Assembly: GCF_022965805.1 (NCBI RefSeq)
Contig: NC_133110.1
Span: 35,650,317 to 35,714,316 of the forward strand
Reading direction: 5' to 3'
DNA from: Primulina eburnea
Lineage: Eukaryota; Streptophyta; Magnoliopsida; Lamiales; Gesneriaceae
Length of the DNA stretch: 64,000 nt
Part shown: piece by piece, positions 11,633 to 22,656 of the stretch
How positions within the stretch are numbered: the stretch's first letter is position 1
Layout of the letters: each line of letters opens with the position of its first letter
Notes under the pieces: model-generated
Told to the model about the DNA's origin: nothing
Databases searched by the model: none
The model's input: the letters and a program-made list of their open reading frames with translations, nothing else
Made by a program: the position numbers and the translations under genes

Positions 11633-12536
11633 AGTAGAAAGACTTGAAATACAGAAGCAGTAGAAGATGTTCCCTAACGTGACTATTTTAAATGTTACCG
11701 TTAAAGTCACCAAATACTAGTATTATTTGCAGCATTAAATACTATACGAAGTCATTTAATGCACTTTACCCAATTTAGTATAAAACAAGACTGTTTTATA
11801 GCTTTTCTGCAGGAACTTCTTTTGGTAATAAAGCTGACTCTATCAGTTTTCTGAAGACATCTTCTGATTATAGACGTTGAACTCAGTCACTTATATATAC
11901 ATGAAACAAACCCTTACGACAGAAGACACTACGCATAATATCTTTTCAAGGATCAAAGCTAATTTTCTCTATACGAGACAACCTCGAAATTCCTTGATTA
12001 CTTAGAGTTCAACACAAAGAATAGTAGCACATGCTTCACAGCAAATATCTGATCTCTCAAAGATCATCTTGTGCTACTGATTCTTACTCTCTTCACAATC
12101 TTTACATCACTTATACTTTATCAGGAAGAGATTGTAATCTGAAAAGAGTCTTTTCAGAACTCTGTGTATTAAATTATTTGTGAGTAGAGTAACTAAGAGT
12201 TTCAGTTGGCTGAGGTGTAAGTCCTTCTGAAGTGGGTGTGTACAAGAGTTGTACTGTAATATCCAAAGTCTTTTAGTTATACCTTCTGAAAACAGAAGAA
12301 GGGGAGACGTAGAAGATTTCATCTTCGAACTTCCATAAACAACTGCTGCCTACTGTTTTTATTGTCTTTCAATTACTTCATCAGATTGTTTCCGCACGTT
12401 TTTATTGTAATCTAGGTGAAGGTATACGCAACAAGAAAAACTACTATCTCTAACAGGATTTTAGTACCTCAGCAGACGAAGGAAAAACCAGTAGAGTTTA
12501 TTCACCCCCCTCTAAACTCAACTTCGATCCTCAACA
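11633..12536 (+). repeat. 5' LTR of the Sirevirus-like element, lacking its first ~99 bp
   Basis: It matches 22756-23599 of the 3' LTR. The first 99 bp found at 22657-22755 are absent; instead a (TA)n run (11619-11632) abuts AGTAGAAAG. Its right end, TCCTCAACA at 12536, is followed by the primer binding site. ORFs in it (12107-12322, and 23234-23449 in the 3' LTR) are LTR sequence. Confidence 0.9.
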
Positions 12537-12538
12537 AT

Positions 12539-12550
12539 TGGTATCAGAGC
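12539..12550 (+). promoter_or_regulatory. primer binding site, tRNA-iMet type
   Basis: TGGTATCAGAGC, two bases after the LTR end, is complementary to the 3' end of plant initiator tRNA-Met and is the standard primer site of plant copia elements. Confidence 0.93.
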
Positions 12551-12582
12551 GAGTTATTCTTGTTCTTGAAAAACTACAACAG

Positions 12583-14235
12583 ATGACACACTTTAGCAAG
12601 ATCCCTATGTTCTCTAAGGAAGATTTCGATGATTGGAAGATTACAATGCAAGCTCATCTTGTAGCACAAGATGATGACATGTGGTATGTCATCACAGATG
12701 GTCCATTGAAAATATTAAAGCCTAACACAGCCGTTGTTGTTACTGAGGGTGCACCACAGATGGTTGAAAAATCAAGAAGTGAATGGACTAGCGAGGATAA
12801 GAAGAAGGCCAATCTTGATAATGTTGCAAAGGATATATTATATAAAACGCTCGACAAGAACACCTTCAGCAAGATTAAAATGTGTTCTACTGCAAAAGAT
12901 ATTTGGGAAAAGCTCATTCAGATATGTGAGGGAAATGAGCAGACGAAAGAAAACAAACTGTCTGTAGCAATGCAGAAGTTTGAAAATCTGAAAATGAGAG
13001 CTGGTGAAACTCTAAATGAGTTCGATGAAAGATTCAGCAGCTTAGTAAATGCGCTAACAGCCCTGGGTAAAGAGCATAGCAACAGAGAAATAGCTCTCAA
13101 GGTGATGAGAGCCTTACCCAGAGAATGGGATGTAAAAACAATGGCTATGAGAGTGTCCAAAGATCTAAATAAGTTGGAACGGCACGATCTGTTTGCAGAC
13201 CTGAAAGCATACGAGTTCGAATTGGAGGTGAGAAGTGAAGAAGAGCTTTCAAGTTTACCTACCAAGGCTCTTGCTGCTACTGCTACTGCCTCCTCTACTG
13301 CTGCTACAGCTGTACCTCAAGCATTACCTACTGTGATCATTGACAGTAAATTGGAGAAGACTGCTGAACAAATCAGTAGTGATGATATGTCCTTGTTTGT
13401 AAAGAAATTCTCCAGGTTCATGAAAAAGAACCAACGAACGTATCAGGGTCCCAATCGCAACTTTAAGAAAGATTCACCATCTGGTGATATAGGATGCTTT
13501 AACTGTGGAAAAATAGGTCATTTCATTGCTGATTGTCCTAAACCAAAGAAGGATGACCAAAAGAGAAAGGATCGCAAGAGGAATGACAAAAAGTCCAGAA
13601 GAGATCGAAAAGCAATGATTGCTGAAGAAAGCAAATCCAAATGGGCGGACTCCAGCTCTGAGTCATCTGACTCAGAAAGTCATTCCAGTGACAGTGATGC
13701 AGAAGAAGTAAAATGTCTGATGGCATACACTGATGCAACCTCGACATCTGGAGAGGTATTTTATTTTGATTCTGACGAATTCACACGAACTGATTTGATT
13801 AATGCTTTGCATTGCATGGTAGAAAAGTATTCTAGACTTTCTCAATCATTCGAAGAAGTCAAGATCAAAAATCAGAACTTGAAGAATCAGAACAGTAAGT
13901 TAAATTGCTTTCAAGTAGACAGCTGTAATGATTTACAAGTTGAGATGAGTAAATTGAAGGCGGAGAATGAGAGAGCAAAAGCAGATTACCAGGAGATGCT
14001 TTCTGAAAACCAGAAGTTATCACTACTGGTAAATGATTGGAACAAGTCTTCTATTTCACTGGAAAAGATGCAAGAGTTACAAAAACAATCTGGAGACAGG
14101 AGTGGTCTCGGCTTTTGTAATGATGAAGGTACTTCTGAAATGAATACTAAGCCAAAACTGGAGATGTGCAAAGGGAAGTATATTCACTTTGTGAAATCCA
14201 GTATGGTACAGAAACCAGAAGTACCTATTGTTTAA
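12583..14235 (+). CDS. gag: gag polyprotein of the Sirevirus-like element
   Basis: About 550 residues from the first ATG after the primer site; upstream in-frame codons overlap the primer site and are not used. The N-terminal half is a copia gag (UBN2-type) fold with FDDWKITMQAHL and, further on, the FENLKM...GETLNEFDERF region. One CCHC zinc knuckle (CFNCGKIGHFIADC, residues ~305-318) binds RNA. It is followed by a Lys/Arg-rich stretch, an acidic Ser-rich stretch and a C-terminal coiled coil (~420-500). The product forms the virus-like particle. The frame continues for about 50 codons after the TAA at 14233-14235 before a TAG near 14383, so the C-terminus may be truncated compared with an active element. 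Confidence 0.88.
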   Translation: MTHFSKIPMFSKEDFDDWKITMQAHLVAQDDDMWYVITDGPLKILKPNTAVVVTEGAPQMVEKSRSEWTSEDKKKANLDNVAKDILYKTLDKNTFSKIKMCSTAKDIWEKLIQICEGNEQTKENKLSVAMQKFENLKMRAGETLNEFDERFSSLVNALTALGKEHSNREIALKVMRALPREWDVKTMAMRVSKDLNKLERHDLFADLKAYEFELEVRSEEELSSLPTKALAATATASSTAATAVPQALPTVIIDSKLEKTAEQISSDDMSLFVKKFSRFMKKNQRTYQGPNRNFKKDSPSGDIGCFNCGKIGHFIADCPKPKKDDQKRKDRKRNDKKSRRDRKAMIAEESKSKWADSSSESSDSESHSSDSDAEEVKCLMAYTDATSTSGEVFYFDSDEFTRTDLINALHCMVEKYSRLSQSFEEVKIKNQNLKNQNSKLNCFQVDSCNDLQVEMSKLKAENERAKADYQEMLSENQKLSLLVNDWNKSSISLEKMQELQKQSGDRSGLGFCNDEGTSEMNTKPKLEMCKGKYIHFVKSSMVQKPEVPIV

Positions 14236-14543
14236 ATAGAAAGGAATGTAAATCAGATGAACAGAAGAATGCATTATGGTCTGGGTTATGTTGAACCTAA
14301 GGAAAAAGTTGACCAGAGTTCTAGATTCAGAAAAGAATTCAACTCTGGAAGACAACCTCCTATGAAGGTTAAAAACTACTAGTACTACAACTCTAAACCT
14401 GTTCAGAAGAGATACAGGCTGGACAACAGAAACAGAAGGGAATAACAACATTTGAACATGCATACTGTTAGCAATAACAGATCTTCTGTTGCACACACAT
14501 CTTTGGATACCCGAAGTACAATGTCACCAAAAATTGTACAAAT

Positions 14544-14843
14544 GTGGGTCTCCAAAGGACTGATAAGGCTTGGACCCAAATAGATTTGGGTACCAGATAC
14601 TATAATTTGTGTTTGCAGGAACAGAAGAAGAAAACAGAAATCAGTAACTCTACATGGTATCTGGATAGTGGATGTTCCAGACACATGACTGGACAGAAAA
14701 ACCTACTCTCAGAGATAGTGAGTTGCACTGGACCAAAGATAACCTTTGGAGACAACTCAAAAGGTAAAACCGTGGGTAAATGTAAGATTATCCATGGTAA
14801 CATAACCATTAATGATGTGCTATTAGTTGACAATCTTTGTTAA
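14544..14843 (+). pseudogene. copia aspartic protease region, out of frame with gag
   Basis: The catalytic motif is intact: WYLDSGCSRHMTG with the aspartate at 14664-14666, followed by FGDNSKGKTVGKC. The protease cleaves the gag-pol polyprotein. The frame differs from gag by two bases and a TAA ends it at 14841, before integrase, so it cannot be made as part of a polyprotein without correction. Between 14844 and 15043 the pre-integrase region is present but off frame. Confidence 0.8.
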
Positions 14844-15043
14844 AATTTAATTAGCATTAGCCAACTATGTGATAATGGTTATTCTGTAGCTTTTCAGAAG
14901 CACTCATGTGTAGTCAGAGATTCTGCTGAAACCACTGTATTAACTGGAAAGAGAGAAGGCAACACCTATAGAGTCTCTTGGAACTCAAATCATGTCAACT
15001 CACCTACATGTTTAGTTGCCTCACTTAGTAATAAATACTGGCT

Positions 15044-16039
15044 ATGGCACAAGAAATTGAATCATCTAAATTTCAAGTCAATCAATCATCTCAAAAAGCA
15101 AATATAGTTGATGGATTACCTGATATTAATTTTGTTAAAAATCATGTATGTTCTGCGTGTCAGCTTGGGAAACAGATAAGATCTAGTTTCAAGAACAAAG
15201 ATAGCAAATCAACTTCAAGATGTCTGGAATTACTGCATATGGATTTATTTGGTCCAATCCCTATCATGAGCTTAGGGAGAATGAAATATACTCTTGTTGT
15301 GATTGATGATTTTTCTAGATTCACTTGGGTAGTATTTCTCGCAGGAAAAGATCAAACCATTAGCCTCTTGATCAAGCTTCTGAAAAGGATTCAAAATGAA
15401 AAATCTTCCTCCATCATTAAAATCAGAAGTGATCGGGGTACTGAGTTCACTAACAAAAACCTTGAGTTATATTTGGATGAACAGGGGATTCATCATGAAT
15501 ATTCAGCTGCCAGAACACATCAACAAAACGGAGTAGCTGAGAGGAGAAATAGAACAATGCTAGCAGATGCAGACATTTCTCAGCGCTTTTGGGCTGAAGC
15601 AATTAACGATGCTTGCTACACGCAAAACAGAACGATGGTCAACAAAAGGCACAATCAAACTCCGTATGAAATATGGAAAGGGAAAAAGCCCAACGTATCT
15701 TATTTTCATGTATTTGGTTGCAGATGTTTTGTGTTAAATAATGGCAAAAATCATTTAACTGCATTTGACTCAAAATCAGATGCTGGACTATTTCTAGGTT
15801 ACTCTGCTGTAAGCAAAGCCTTTAGAATTTTCAACAATAGAACTCTTAATGTTGAAGAGTCAATTCATGTTGTATTTGATGAAGACAGCAGTGCTCCTGA
15901 AATATCTAACACGTTTGATTTAAGTAACAGGTTAGACAAGATCCACTTGGAACTGGATAGTGAAGATGATGTAGAAGTGAACATCAAGGATCTTCAAAAT
16001 CCAGAACCAGACATTCCGATAGTAGAACCAGAAATATAG
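15044..16039 (+). pseudogene. copia integrase region
   Basis: It contains the end of the GAG_pre-integrase zinc region (CSACQLGKQ), then the DDE core: LLHMDLFGPI (first Asp), IRSDRGTEFTN (second Asp), and QQNGVAERRNRT (Glu). FHVFGCRCFV and LGYSAVSKAFRIFN follow, typical of the copia integrase C-terminus. It inserts the cDNA copy into the host genome. TAG at 16037-16039 stops it, in the same frame as the RT segment that follows, so a single nonsense codon separates integrase from RT. Confidence 0.85.
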
Positions 16040-16174
16040 ACATTAGATCTGCCCATACCAGCAGAAGACACTCAAGAACCTACTACTGGTTCTGTCGAGA
16101 ACGATCTCAACATATCAAATCAGGAAGATATCCTTTTAAATCCTTTTATTTGGAGAAAATCTCATCCTCCATCA

Positions 16175-17164
16175 TTGGTTATTGGTAATCCAGCAGCGCC
16201 TCTGAGAACCAGAAAGCAAATGATTAATGAATACATGCATGGTGCTTTTATTTCTCAGGACGAACCAAAGAAAATTGAAGAAGCTCTTCTGGATCCCAGT
16301 TGGATTGAAGCTATGCAAGAAGAGCTGAATCAATTCAAACGAAACGAAGTTTGGTTTCTAGTACCTAGACCATCTCACCAAGCGGTCATTGTAACTCGGT
16401 GGGTATTCAGAAACAAACTCAATGAAGAAGGCACATTAATCAGAAATAAAGCAAGACTAGTAGCTCAAGGCTTCAGACAAGAAGAAGGAATAGATTATGA
16501 TGAGACCTACGCACCAGTAGCAAGGCTCGAAGCTATGAGAATATTCTTGGCCTTTGCTGCTTTCAAGAATTTCAAAGTATATCAAATGGATGTGAAGAGT
16601 GCTTTTCTAAATGGTCTTTTACAAGAAGAAGTTTACGTCGAACAACCTCCAGGTTTTATCGATCATTTTTCACCTCACCATGTATTTAAATTACACAAAG
16701 CATTATATGGTCTAAAACAGGCACCTAGAGCGTGGTATGATACCTTATCGCAATTTCTTATTAATCATGATTTTACAATTGGAGCAGTAGACAAAACTCT
16801 GTTTACTTTAGTCAAAAATAAGCATATACTTTTAGTACAGATCTATGTTGATGATATTATTTTTGGGTCAACTAACCCCAAATTGTGTGCAAAGTTTGGA
16901 AAATTGATGCAGGACAAATTCGAAATGAGCATGATGGGAGAATTAACATTCTTCTTAGGACTACAGATTAAACAGCTTGATACTGGAATTTTTATTAATC
17001 AAGCCAAATACACCAAGGAGCTTCTGAAAAAGTTTGGTATGGAAGCATGCTCTGCTGCTTCTACTCCAATGAGCTCATCTACTAAACTTGATAAAGATGA
17101 AACCATTAGAGGTAACTCAGTATCGCGGTCTTATTGGTTCTTTATTATATCTGACTGCCAGTAG
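16175..17164 (+). pseudogene. copia reverse transcriptase region
   Basis: RVT_2-type domain. [18 protein letters not shown] starts the domain, [13 protein letters not shown] holds the first catalytic Asp, [12 protein letters not shown] is the copia signature, and [12 protein letters not shown] is the intact YVDD active site. It copies element RNA into cDNA. The frame is lost near 17115-17130 by an indel at the RNase H boundary, where translation shifts into the frame starting at 17088. Confidence 0.87.
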
Positions 17165-17793
17165 ACCAAATATCATGTTTGCTGTTTGCATTTGTGCGAG
17201 ATTTCAATCTAACCCCAAACAATCTCATTATATTGCTGCTAAACGTATTTTTAAGTATTTAAAAAGAACTCAAAATGTCGGCTTATGGTATCCCAATGAT
17301 TCATCGTTAAACCTTATTGGATATTCAGATGCTGATTACTCAGGTTGCAAACTAGACAGGAAAAGCACAAGTGGTTTTTGTCAATTTCTTAGTGATAGGC
17401 TGATATCCTGGTTCAGTAAAAAGCATACTTCCATAGCCACATCTATTGCAGAGGCGGCAGAGGCAGAATATCTGACTGCTGGAAGCTGCTGCTCTCAAAT
17501 ATTGTGGATTCAGCAACAGTTGAAAGACTATGGAATTCAAGCTTCCGAATCACCTATTTTCTGTGACAATACCAGTGCCATTGCAATCACACAAAATCCA
17601 GTACTTCATTCCAGAACGAAGCACATAGACAGACATCAGACATCACTTCATCAGAGATCATGTGCAGAAAAAGAACATTCGTCTGGAATACATTCCTACT
17701 GATCAGCAAGCAGCAGACATCTTTACAAAACCTCTTCCTGAGAATAAGTTTTCTTACTTTCGGAATACACTTGGATTGATAGATTTAACTTAA
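17088..17793 (+). pseudogene. copia RNase H region and pol C-terminus
   Basis: [16 protein letters not shown] opens it, GYSDADYSGCKLDRKSTSG and ISWFSKKH are the RNase H core, and CDNTSAIAITQNPV and SRTKHID follow. A 4-bp duplication (AGAC) near 17625 shifts the frame, so the continuous ORF ends at 17702. The expected C-terminus (ADIFTKPLPENKF and LGLIDLT) is read in another frame down to the TAA at 17791-17793. RNase H removes template RNA during cDNA synthesis. Confidence 0.85.
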
Positions 17794-18031
17794 TTATTTA
17801 TCATTATCTGATATTTCCTTTAATTTTTTTTATTATTCAGTCTTTCATTTTGCAGAAGCTAAAATTTGATCGATAAGAGAAAATCAGTAGAAATCATACT
17901 TCATTAAAGATAATAGAAACGGGGGCGTATATTTTTCACTTCTGCTCTAACGTAACCTCTCCAGGATTCCAACCAAGCGGTCAGCTCTCCAGTAGAGGTA
18001 CGAAGAAACTCCTCTGAAGAAGCAATATTAT

Positions 18032-18313
18032 TCAGAGTTTTAGCTCTTTTAAGAGCATGAGAAGGTAGACGTCGTCATCAGAGACAACGTCTTCACAATC
18101 AGCACTGAGGAGACGTCGTTTATATTTCGCTATCATTATCAACTCCTTGGTGGTAGATCTTCGCCCACTCTCGAAGGAAGACCTTAGCTCCTGGACCTTA
18201 GTCCAAGTAGCAAGTGTCTTATTCAGCACCTTGATCTCTATTACTTCTTTTCTTGCAGCGATCACCTCTCTCATGAACTCATCAGCCAAATCAGGATTAT
18301 TCTCGTTTGCCAT
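18032..18313 (-). CDS. antisense ORF 1 in the Sirevirus-like element (93 aa), unknown function
   Basis: Starts MANENNPDLADEFMREV. The protein is charged and predicted helical, with no signal peptide, membrane segment or recognised domain. It runs opposite to the element. A TATAAATA box on the minus strand (18349-18356) lies 36 bp upstream of the ATG, a plausible core-promoter position, although this implies a very short 5' UTR. It lies in the region between pol and the sense accessory ORF. Antisense ORFs in plant LTR retrotransposons are known, mainly from gypsy lineages; whether this one is transcribed or spliced to others cannot be seen here. Confidence 0.5.
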   Translation of the reverse strand: MANENNPDLADEFMREVIAARKEVIEIKVLNKTLATWTKVQELRSSFESGRRSTTKELIMIAKYKRRLLSADCEDVVSDDDVYLLMLLKELKL

Positions 18314-18348
18314 GTTTTTAAATGACTATCTGGTTTAACCCTAGTTCA

Positions 18349-18356
18349 TATTTATA
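18349..18356 (-). promoter_or_regulatory. candidate TATA box for antisense ORF 1
   Basis: TATAAATA on the minus strand, 36 bp upstream of the antisense ATG at 18313. It is a candidate only; AT-rich DNA produces such boxes by chance, but the local sequence is not extreme in AT. Confidence 0.45.
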
Positions 18357-18892
18357 GATGAAAACTAGGGACCAAAGCTCGAGAAAATCTTGACTACAGC
18401 AGATATATGAAACATCATAGATCTCATCGAATTTGTTACCATTTATTGCACTAATTTAGGAAAAACTTTATTCTGTGATTCTGTGTCAGAAGCAAAAGGT
18501 ACTTTGTCTCTTTAACAAAACGAGACATGTTTTATATTCCAGTAGAAGCTATCTAGTTGACTTCTTTTCTTCTGAATTTTATCAGTCATCAGTTATTTGT
18601 CTTATTTGACCAACAGTAAGTTATTTGCAGGAAAGCGGAAGGAAACATCAAGTACTCAAAATGAAATTTTATTAGAAACCATTCCAGTACATTAAATGAT
18701 GCAGAAGTAAAAACCGTAGATCTTCTAATGCTCTTTAACCAGTAGTTTTACACTAAGCCTTTGTCTTCTGTAATAGCACTTTGTAGGAGGTTTGCAAAGT
18801 ACTTCAGCAGAAATGAAGATTCCAGCAAGCCTGAGTCTAGAAAGAATCTAGCAAGCTTGGGTCTTGTTAGTACTAATCTATAATCAGATGCC

Positions 18893-19150
18893 TTACAGGA
18901 CATCATAGATGATATCAGCTTCATCGATCCACCAGCACTCTCTTATTGCATTAGCATGCTTCTGGAAAGGATCGACGCTGCATATCAATATCAATGGAAG
19001 CAACAAATCTGTTTGATTGTTGACATTACAACTCCAGGAGTTTGATTCAAGGATCATTACGTGAAGAATGACATCTTCAAACTGACTTCTGAACATTCTT
19101 GCTTCGGCTCTTGGATCAGACTCTAACTCTTCTTTAACTTGAGCTTTCAT
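18893..19150 (-). CDS. antisense ORF 2 in the Sirevirus-like element (85 aa), unknown function
   Basis: Starts MKAQVKEELESDPRAEARMF. It has an acidic N-terminus, then a hydrophobic middle (LLLPLILICSV) that could be a short membrane-prone segment, and an acidic C-terminus (IDEADIIYDVL). No family was recognised. A TATAAAA box on the minus strand (19199-19205) is 49 bp upstream of the ATG. With antisense ORF 1 it forms an antisense unit in the 3' region of the element; they could be separate genes or exons of one transcript. Confidence 0.5.
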   Translation of the reverse strand: MKAQVKEELESDPRAEARMFRSQFEDVILHVMILESNSWSCNVNNQTDLLLPLILICSVDPFQKHANAIRECWWIDEADIIYDVL

Positions 19151-19198
19151 CTCATTTTTTTTGTTATGAATGTTTAACTTCGTTCAAGTTCTGCAGGC

Positions 19199-19205
19199 TT
19201 TTATA
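19199..19205 (-). promoter_or_regulatory. candidate TATA box for antisense ORF 2
   Basis: TATAAAA on the minus strand (within CTATAAAAG), 49 bp before the antisense ATG at 19150. The spacing suits a plant promoter with a 15-25-base leader. Confidence 0.5.
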
Positions 19206-19593
19206 GAAGAATCAAAGACCCTTGCGACTGTTCACTTTCGACGGTTCAGATTGAGGGATTGCCAAGAGTCACTTGACGTTTTAATGACCACTTATTAGTT
19301 GCATTTACCGAGGGGGAACAGTATCTTAGTCAGACTAAGATTTTTTTGACCTTTTTCAGTAAACAGAGAGATTATTTGTCTTTTCGATAAAACAGCAAGT
19401 CTGCTGGTTCTCTCAAAGTGCTCAAAATTTTCAGCACTCTGAAACTTCCAGCAGACGTTATCATAAAACGTCAAATCCTCTTCTGATTATTCTTAGTAAC
19501 CGTCCGGACAGCCCGCCTAATTCAAATTTTAAAATCATTCGTATCTCTGACATTTTCTGCAAATCTTTTCAAACACTCAACCATAAACATACT

Positions 19594-19603
19594 GACACGT
19601 GTC
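19594..19603. promoter_or_regulatory. G-box/ABRE-like palindrome GACACGTGTC
   Basis: A perfect 10-bp palindrome with an ACGTG core, the binding site of plant bZIP and bHLH factors. It lies in the 0.55-kb interval between the antisense TATA box (19205) and the sense accessory ORF (19758), so it could serve a divergent promoter. Confidence 0.45.
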
Positions 19604-19757
19604 CTTATGTTTACTTGACGGCTGTACATTCATTTTAAAATATCACCTTCTCACTTTTCACTTTTATCGTCTCATAAACTGTTGCGACTTAGCTACTGAT
19701 TTCTCTTCATCATCCCTATCTACTGCAAATTTTATCTGATTCTATCTTCATACAGAG

Positions 19758-22552
19758 ATGGCCGGAGCATACACTCTCAATGCATATCAAGTCAATTTTG
19801 CTTCAATTCTCAACGTCAAGGATGAGAACCTTGTTAAAATGTTTCAAGCTCTTGAGAAATCAGGACTTCGAAAATTCCTGGAAGCACCAGCAGTGATATA
19901 CAAAAATGCTCTTCTGGATTTCTACGCTAAAGCAACAGTGTATGAAGGAAAGATCGTTCACTCGCAAGGAGATGCATCCATCTCGATTGATGCCACACTG
20001 TTGGGAGCAACCTTCTTCCTCCCACTTGCAGGTATTTCTGAACTATCTGATATTTCTAAACTAGATATGTCTATTGCGCTCAGCACTTTCTCAGCCTCTG
20101 GAGAGGAATTGTCTCCCTCTTGTCACAAGAAATTACTCAAAATGGAATATCAAATTCTGGCTGATATTGTGGCAAAAGCTATTTTAATCAAACCCGGTAC
20201 ATTCGACAAATCGACAAAGGAGAAAGTTCAAGTGATGACTGCTATAACCAAAGGAACCAAAGTGGACTGGAGTCGTTTCATCTTCCGAATCATGAAAGAC
20301 ATGGTTGTCAAGAAAAGTTTTGGTTTTGCGGTTCAGATCAGCAAAATGTTGAAGGATGCTGGTTTCGCTTCTACAAATGAACAGGATGCTATTTCGGTAA
20401 CAATGATTGATGCCGAGAATGTGCTTGCTTTGAGGCCCAAGCCAACGGTGGCTGAATTTGTTGCCTTGAAAAATGAGATTGGAGAGGCTCCTTCTGAGGT
20501 TCAGAAACCTCAACAAAAGATTAAGAGAAAAAGAGTGATCGTCTCTACTGATTCTGATAAAACAGTATAAGAAGAATCTGCTGCTGATGCTCAACCATCC
20601 CTACCAACTCCAATCAAGAAGAAAGCTCGTATTGTTCTTAAGATCAAGAAGACAGAAGCACTTTCTAAAATTGAGAAAGTACCTATCAGACAGGTAATTC
20701 CAGAAGTGGTTCCTTCTGCATGACCCATTGCTCCTACTTCTGTACAAGCTGATGTGTCTATTCCAACAACATCTACTGCTTCTCCTTTCAAGCCGTTGTC
20801 TGGAATAGTTATTCGAGAACCAACAGTGGGGTCTTCTGAATTTCAGCCCATTTTGCCTGTTTCATCAACAGACAAAGGCAAAGGAAAGTTAATTGAAGCA
20901 CCAAAAAGTTTTGGACTCAGCACAATTGTGACCACAGGAGTTGATCTTCATATGGAAGAAATAGAAAGTTCTGCCAATGATGACATGAATTTTTTTGATG
21001 AGTGGCACAAGGTCCGAATTTTTCATTCTTTTGCTTACTTCAAAAAGAAAGGATCTTATGGGAAAATAATGAATGCTGAGAAGAGGGTCTTTCAGCTTGC
21101 CAAAACAGAAAATGTGATCAAGGCCTTGCGCAGAAGGAGTTACATCCTCGATCAGTTGAAAAGTCAGAAGCTGGAATCGGTTCTGAAAGTTCTTGAATCA
21201 AATTTTGATCCTGCTGTTCCTACTGCTGTTCAGGATCAAAATGTAATTCTGACTCTGACTGACAAGTTGAATCAAATGAATGAGCAACTTCTTGCTCAAG
21301 AAAAGGGATTTGGCGAGCCAATTGAATATCAAGTCGGCCTTGTTCTAGACTTTCAACAGATCCAGACAGTTGAGGAACGAACTATAGCCTCACCAAAGGC
21401 TTCTGTTCTCAGTACTCCTGCATCTCCAACAAGGCCTATTCAGTCTTCATCTCTTTTGTCTGTGCATGAACTGGCTTCAGTTGAAGAAGTCATTGAGTCG
21501 ATTATTCCAACGGCCTCTCCTCAGGAAGCAGTTCCCGCTTCTTCATTGCCACCATCAGTCTCTCCAACCGCAGAACAACAAATGGCAGAATATGATGCCA
21601 CTTCTCTCTTGCCAAATCTAGAGATATGTTCTGCTGATCATCAAGCAGAAATGAAACTCTTCTGGATCAACCTTCTGCACCTTCAACTGCAGAACCATCA
21701 GATTCACCTGCTGCCATTGCACCACCAGAAGAAAATTTGGCCTCTGATTTGGCTGTTCCCGCTGAAGAAATTGCTCCTCCAATGGTTACTGCTGAACCAA
21801 CTGTCTCTACTTTTTCAGAAGAAAGCCATGCTGACCCTGGTCCTTCTACAGCTGTGATCGACACCAATCAAGTCTCTACTGCGATGATTGTCACTGATCC
21901 TGTTCAGACAAACACTCGTCTTACTGAAATCAAGCAACGCCTGCTTCAGCAAACCCCCTCATCTGAATCAGATTCATTTAACTTGGAGTTCCAGATTGAC
22001 GTTCTGCATGTGTCTGATTTGGTCAAGCGAATGTCCCGTGAAAGCATATCAGAATTTAGTGGTGCTCAGTCTTTCAGAGAACCAATGGGCAAACACATAC
22101 ATAACACGGCGGAAACCATGCAGAAAATGTGTGCTGAAACTATTGTTTTCAGACAAGCTATAACGAAGAATAACAGTCAAATCGTGCTTGTTCAAGATGA
22201 TATACTCAATCGACTTAACGGACATGATGCTCTCATTCGATCACTTTCCACCTCCATGGAAGTCATGAATGCCAAGATTGACTCTCAAACTCAATCTCTC
22301 ACTACCATCGATGATCGCATCTCTACTCAAGCTCCATATCTAGATATGTTGACCAATAGCATTCAAAACCTGTCTGGAATAATGACTGATCTCTTGACCC
22401 ATGTGATTGCCGCTGATGCCAAAAAGGGGGAAGAAAGAAAAGATCCAGCAGAAGCTCTAAGGCAATCAGAAGCTGAAGCTGAACCTTCAGACAGAAGACT
22501 TCAGGATCCTCAGAATGAAGAAGTCATCTACAGGGATATTGAAACTGATTGA
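19758..22552 (+). pseudogene. long accessory ORF in env position, broken by two stops and a frameshift
   Basis: Starts MAGAYTLNAYQVNFASILN in a good context (GATGGCC). The first open part is 270 residues (to TAA at 20568). The same frame continues through TGA at 20721-20723 to about 21640, then shifts by an indel into the frame that is open at 21737-22552; about 930 residues in all. The N-terminal ~200 residues look globular and conserved. The middle is Pro/Ser/Thr-rich and low in complexity. The C-terminal ~190 residues are predicted coiled coil. I recall the N-terminal domain as a very abundant family in a Gesneriaceae genome, from memory only. The position fits the env-like ORF of Sireviruses, but no signal peptide or clear membrane anchor is seen, so the function is unknown. 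Confidence 0.65.
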
Positions 22553-22644
22553 TTATTTACCTTGATACTTTATTGACATTATCCTTTATTTGATTATCTG
22601 CTTTGTTTAACGCTTCTCTACTCTTTAAGTTTTGGCATCACCAC

Positions 22645-22656
22645 AAAGAGGGAAAT
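22645..22656 (+). promoter_or_regulatory. polypurine tract of the Sirevirus-like element
   Basis: The purine run AAAGAGGGAAA directly precedes the 3' LTR start TGTTAG at 22657. It primes plus-strand DNA synthesis. Confidence 0.8.

Noticed and set aside
12107..12322. 71-codon minus-strand ORF, repeated at 23234-23449
   Set aside because: It is LTR sequence of the Sirevirus-like element; its repetition follows from the LTR pair, not from conservation of a protein.
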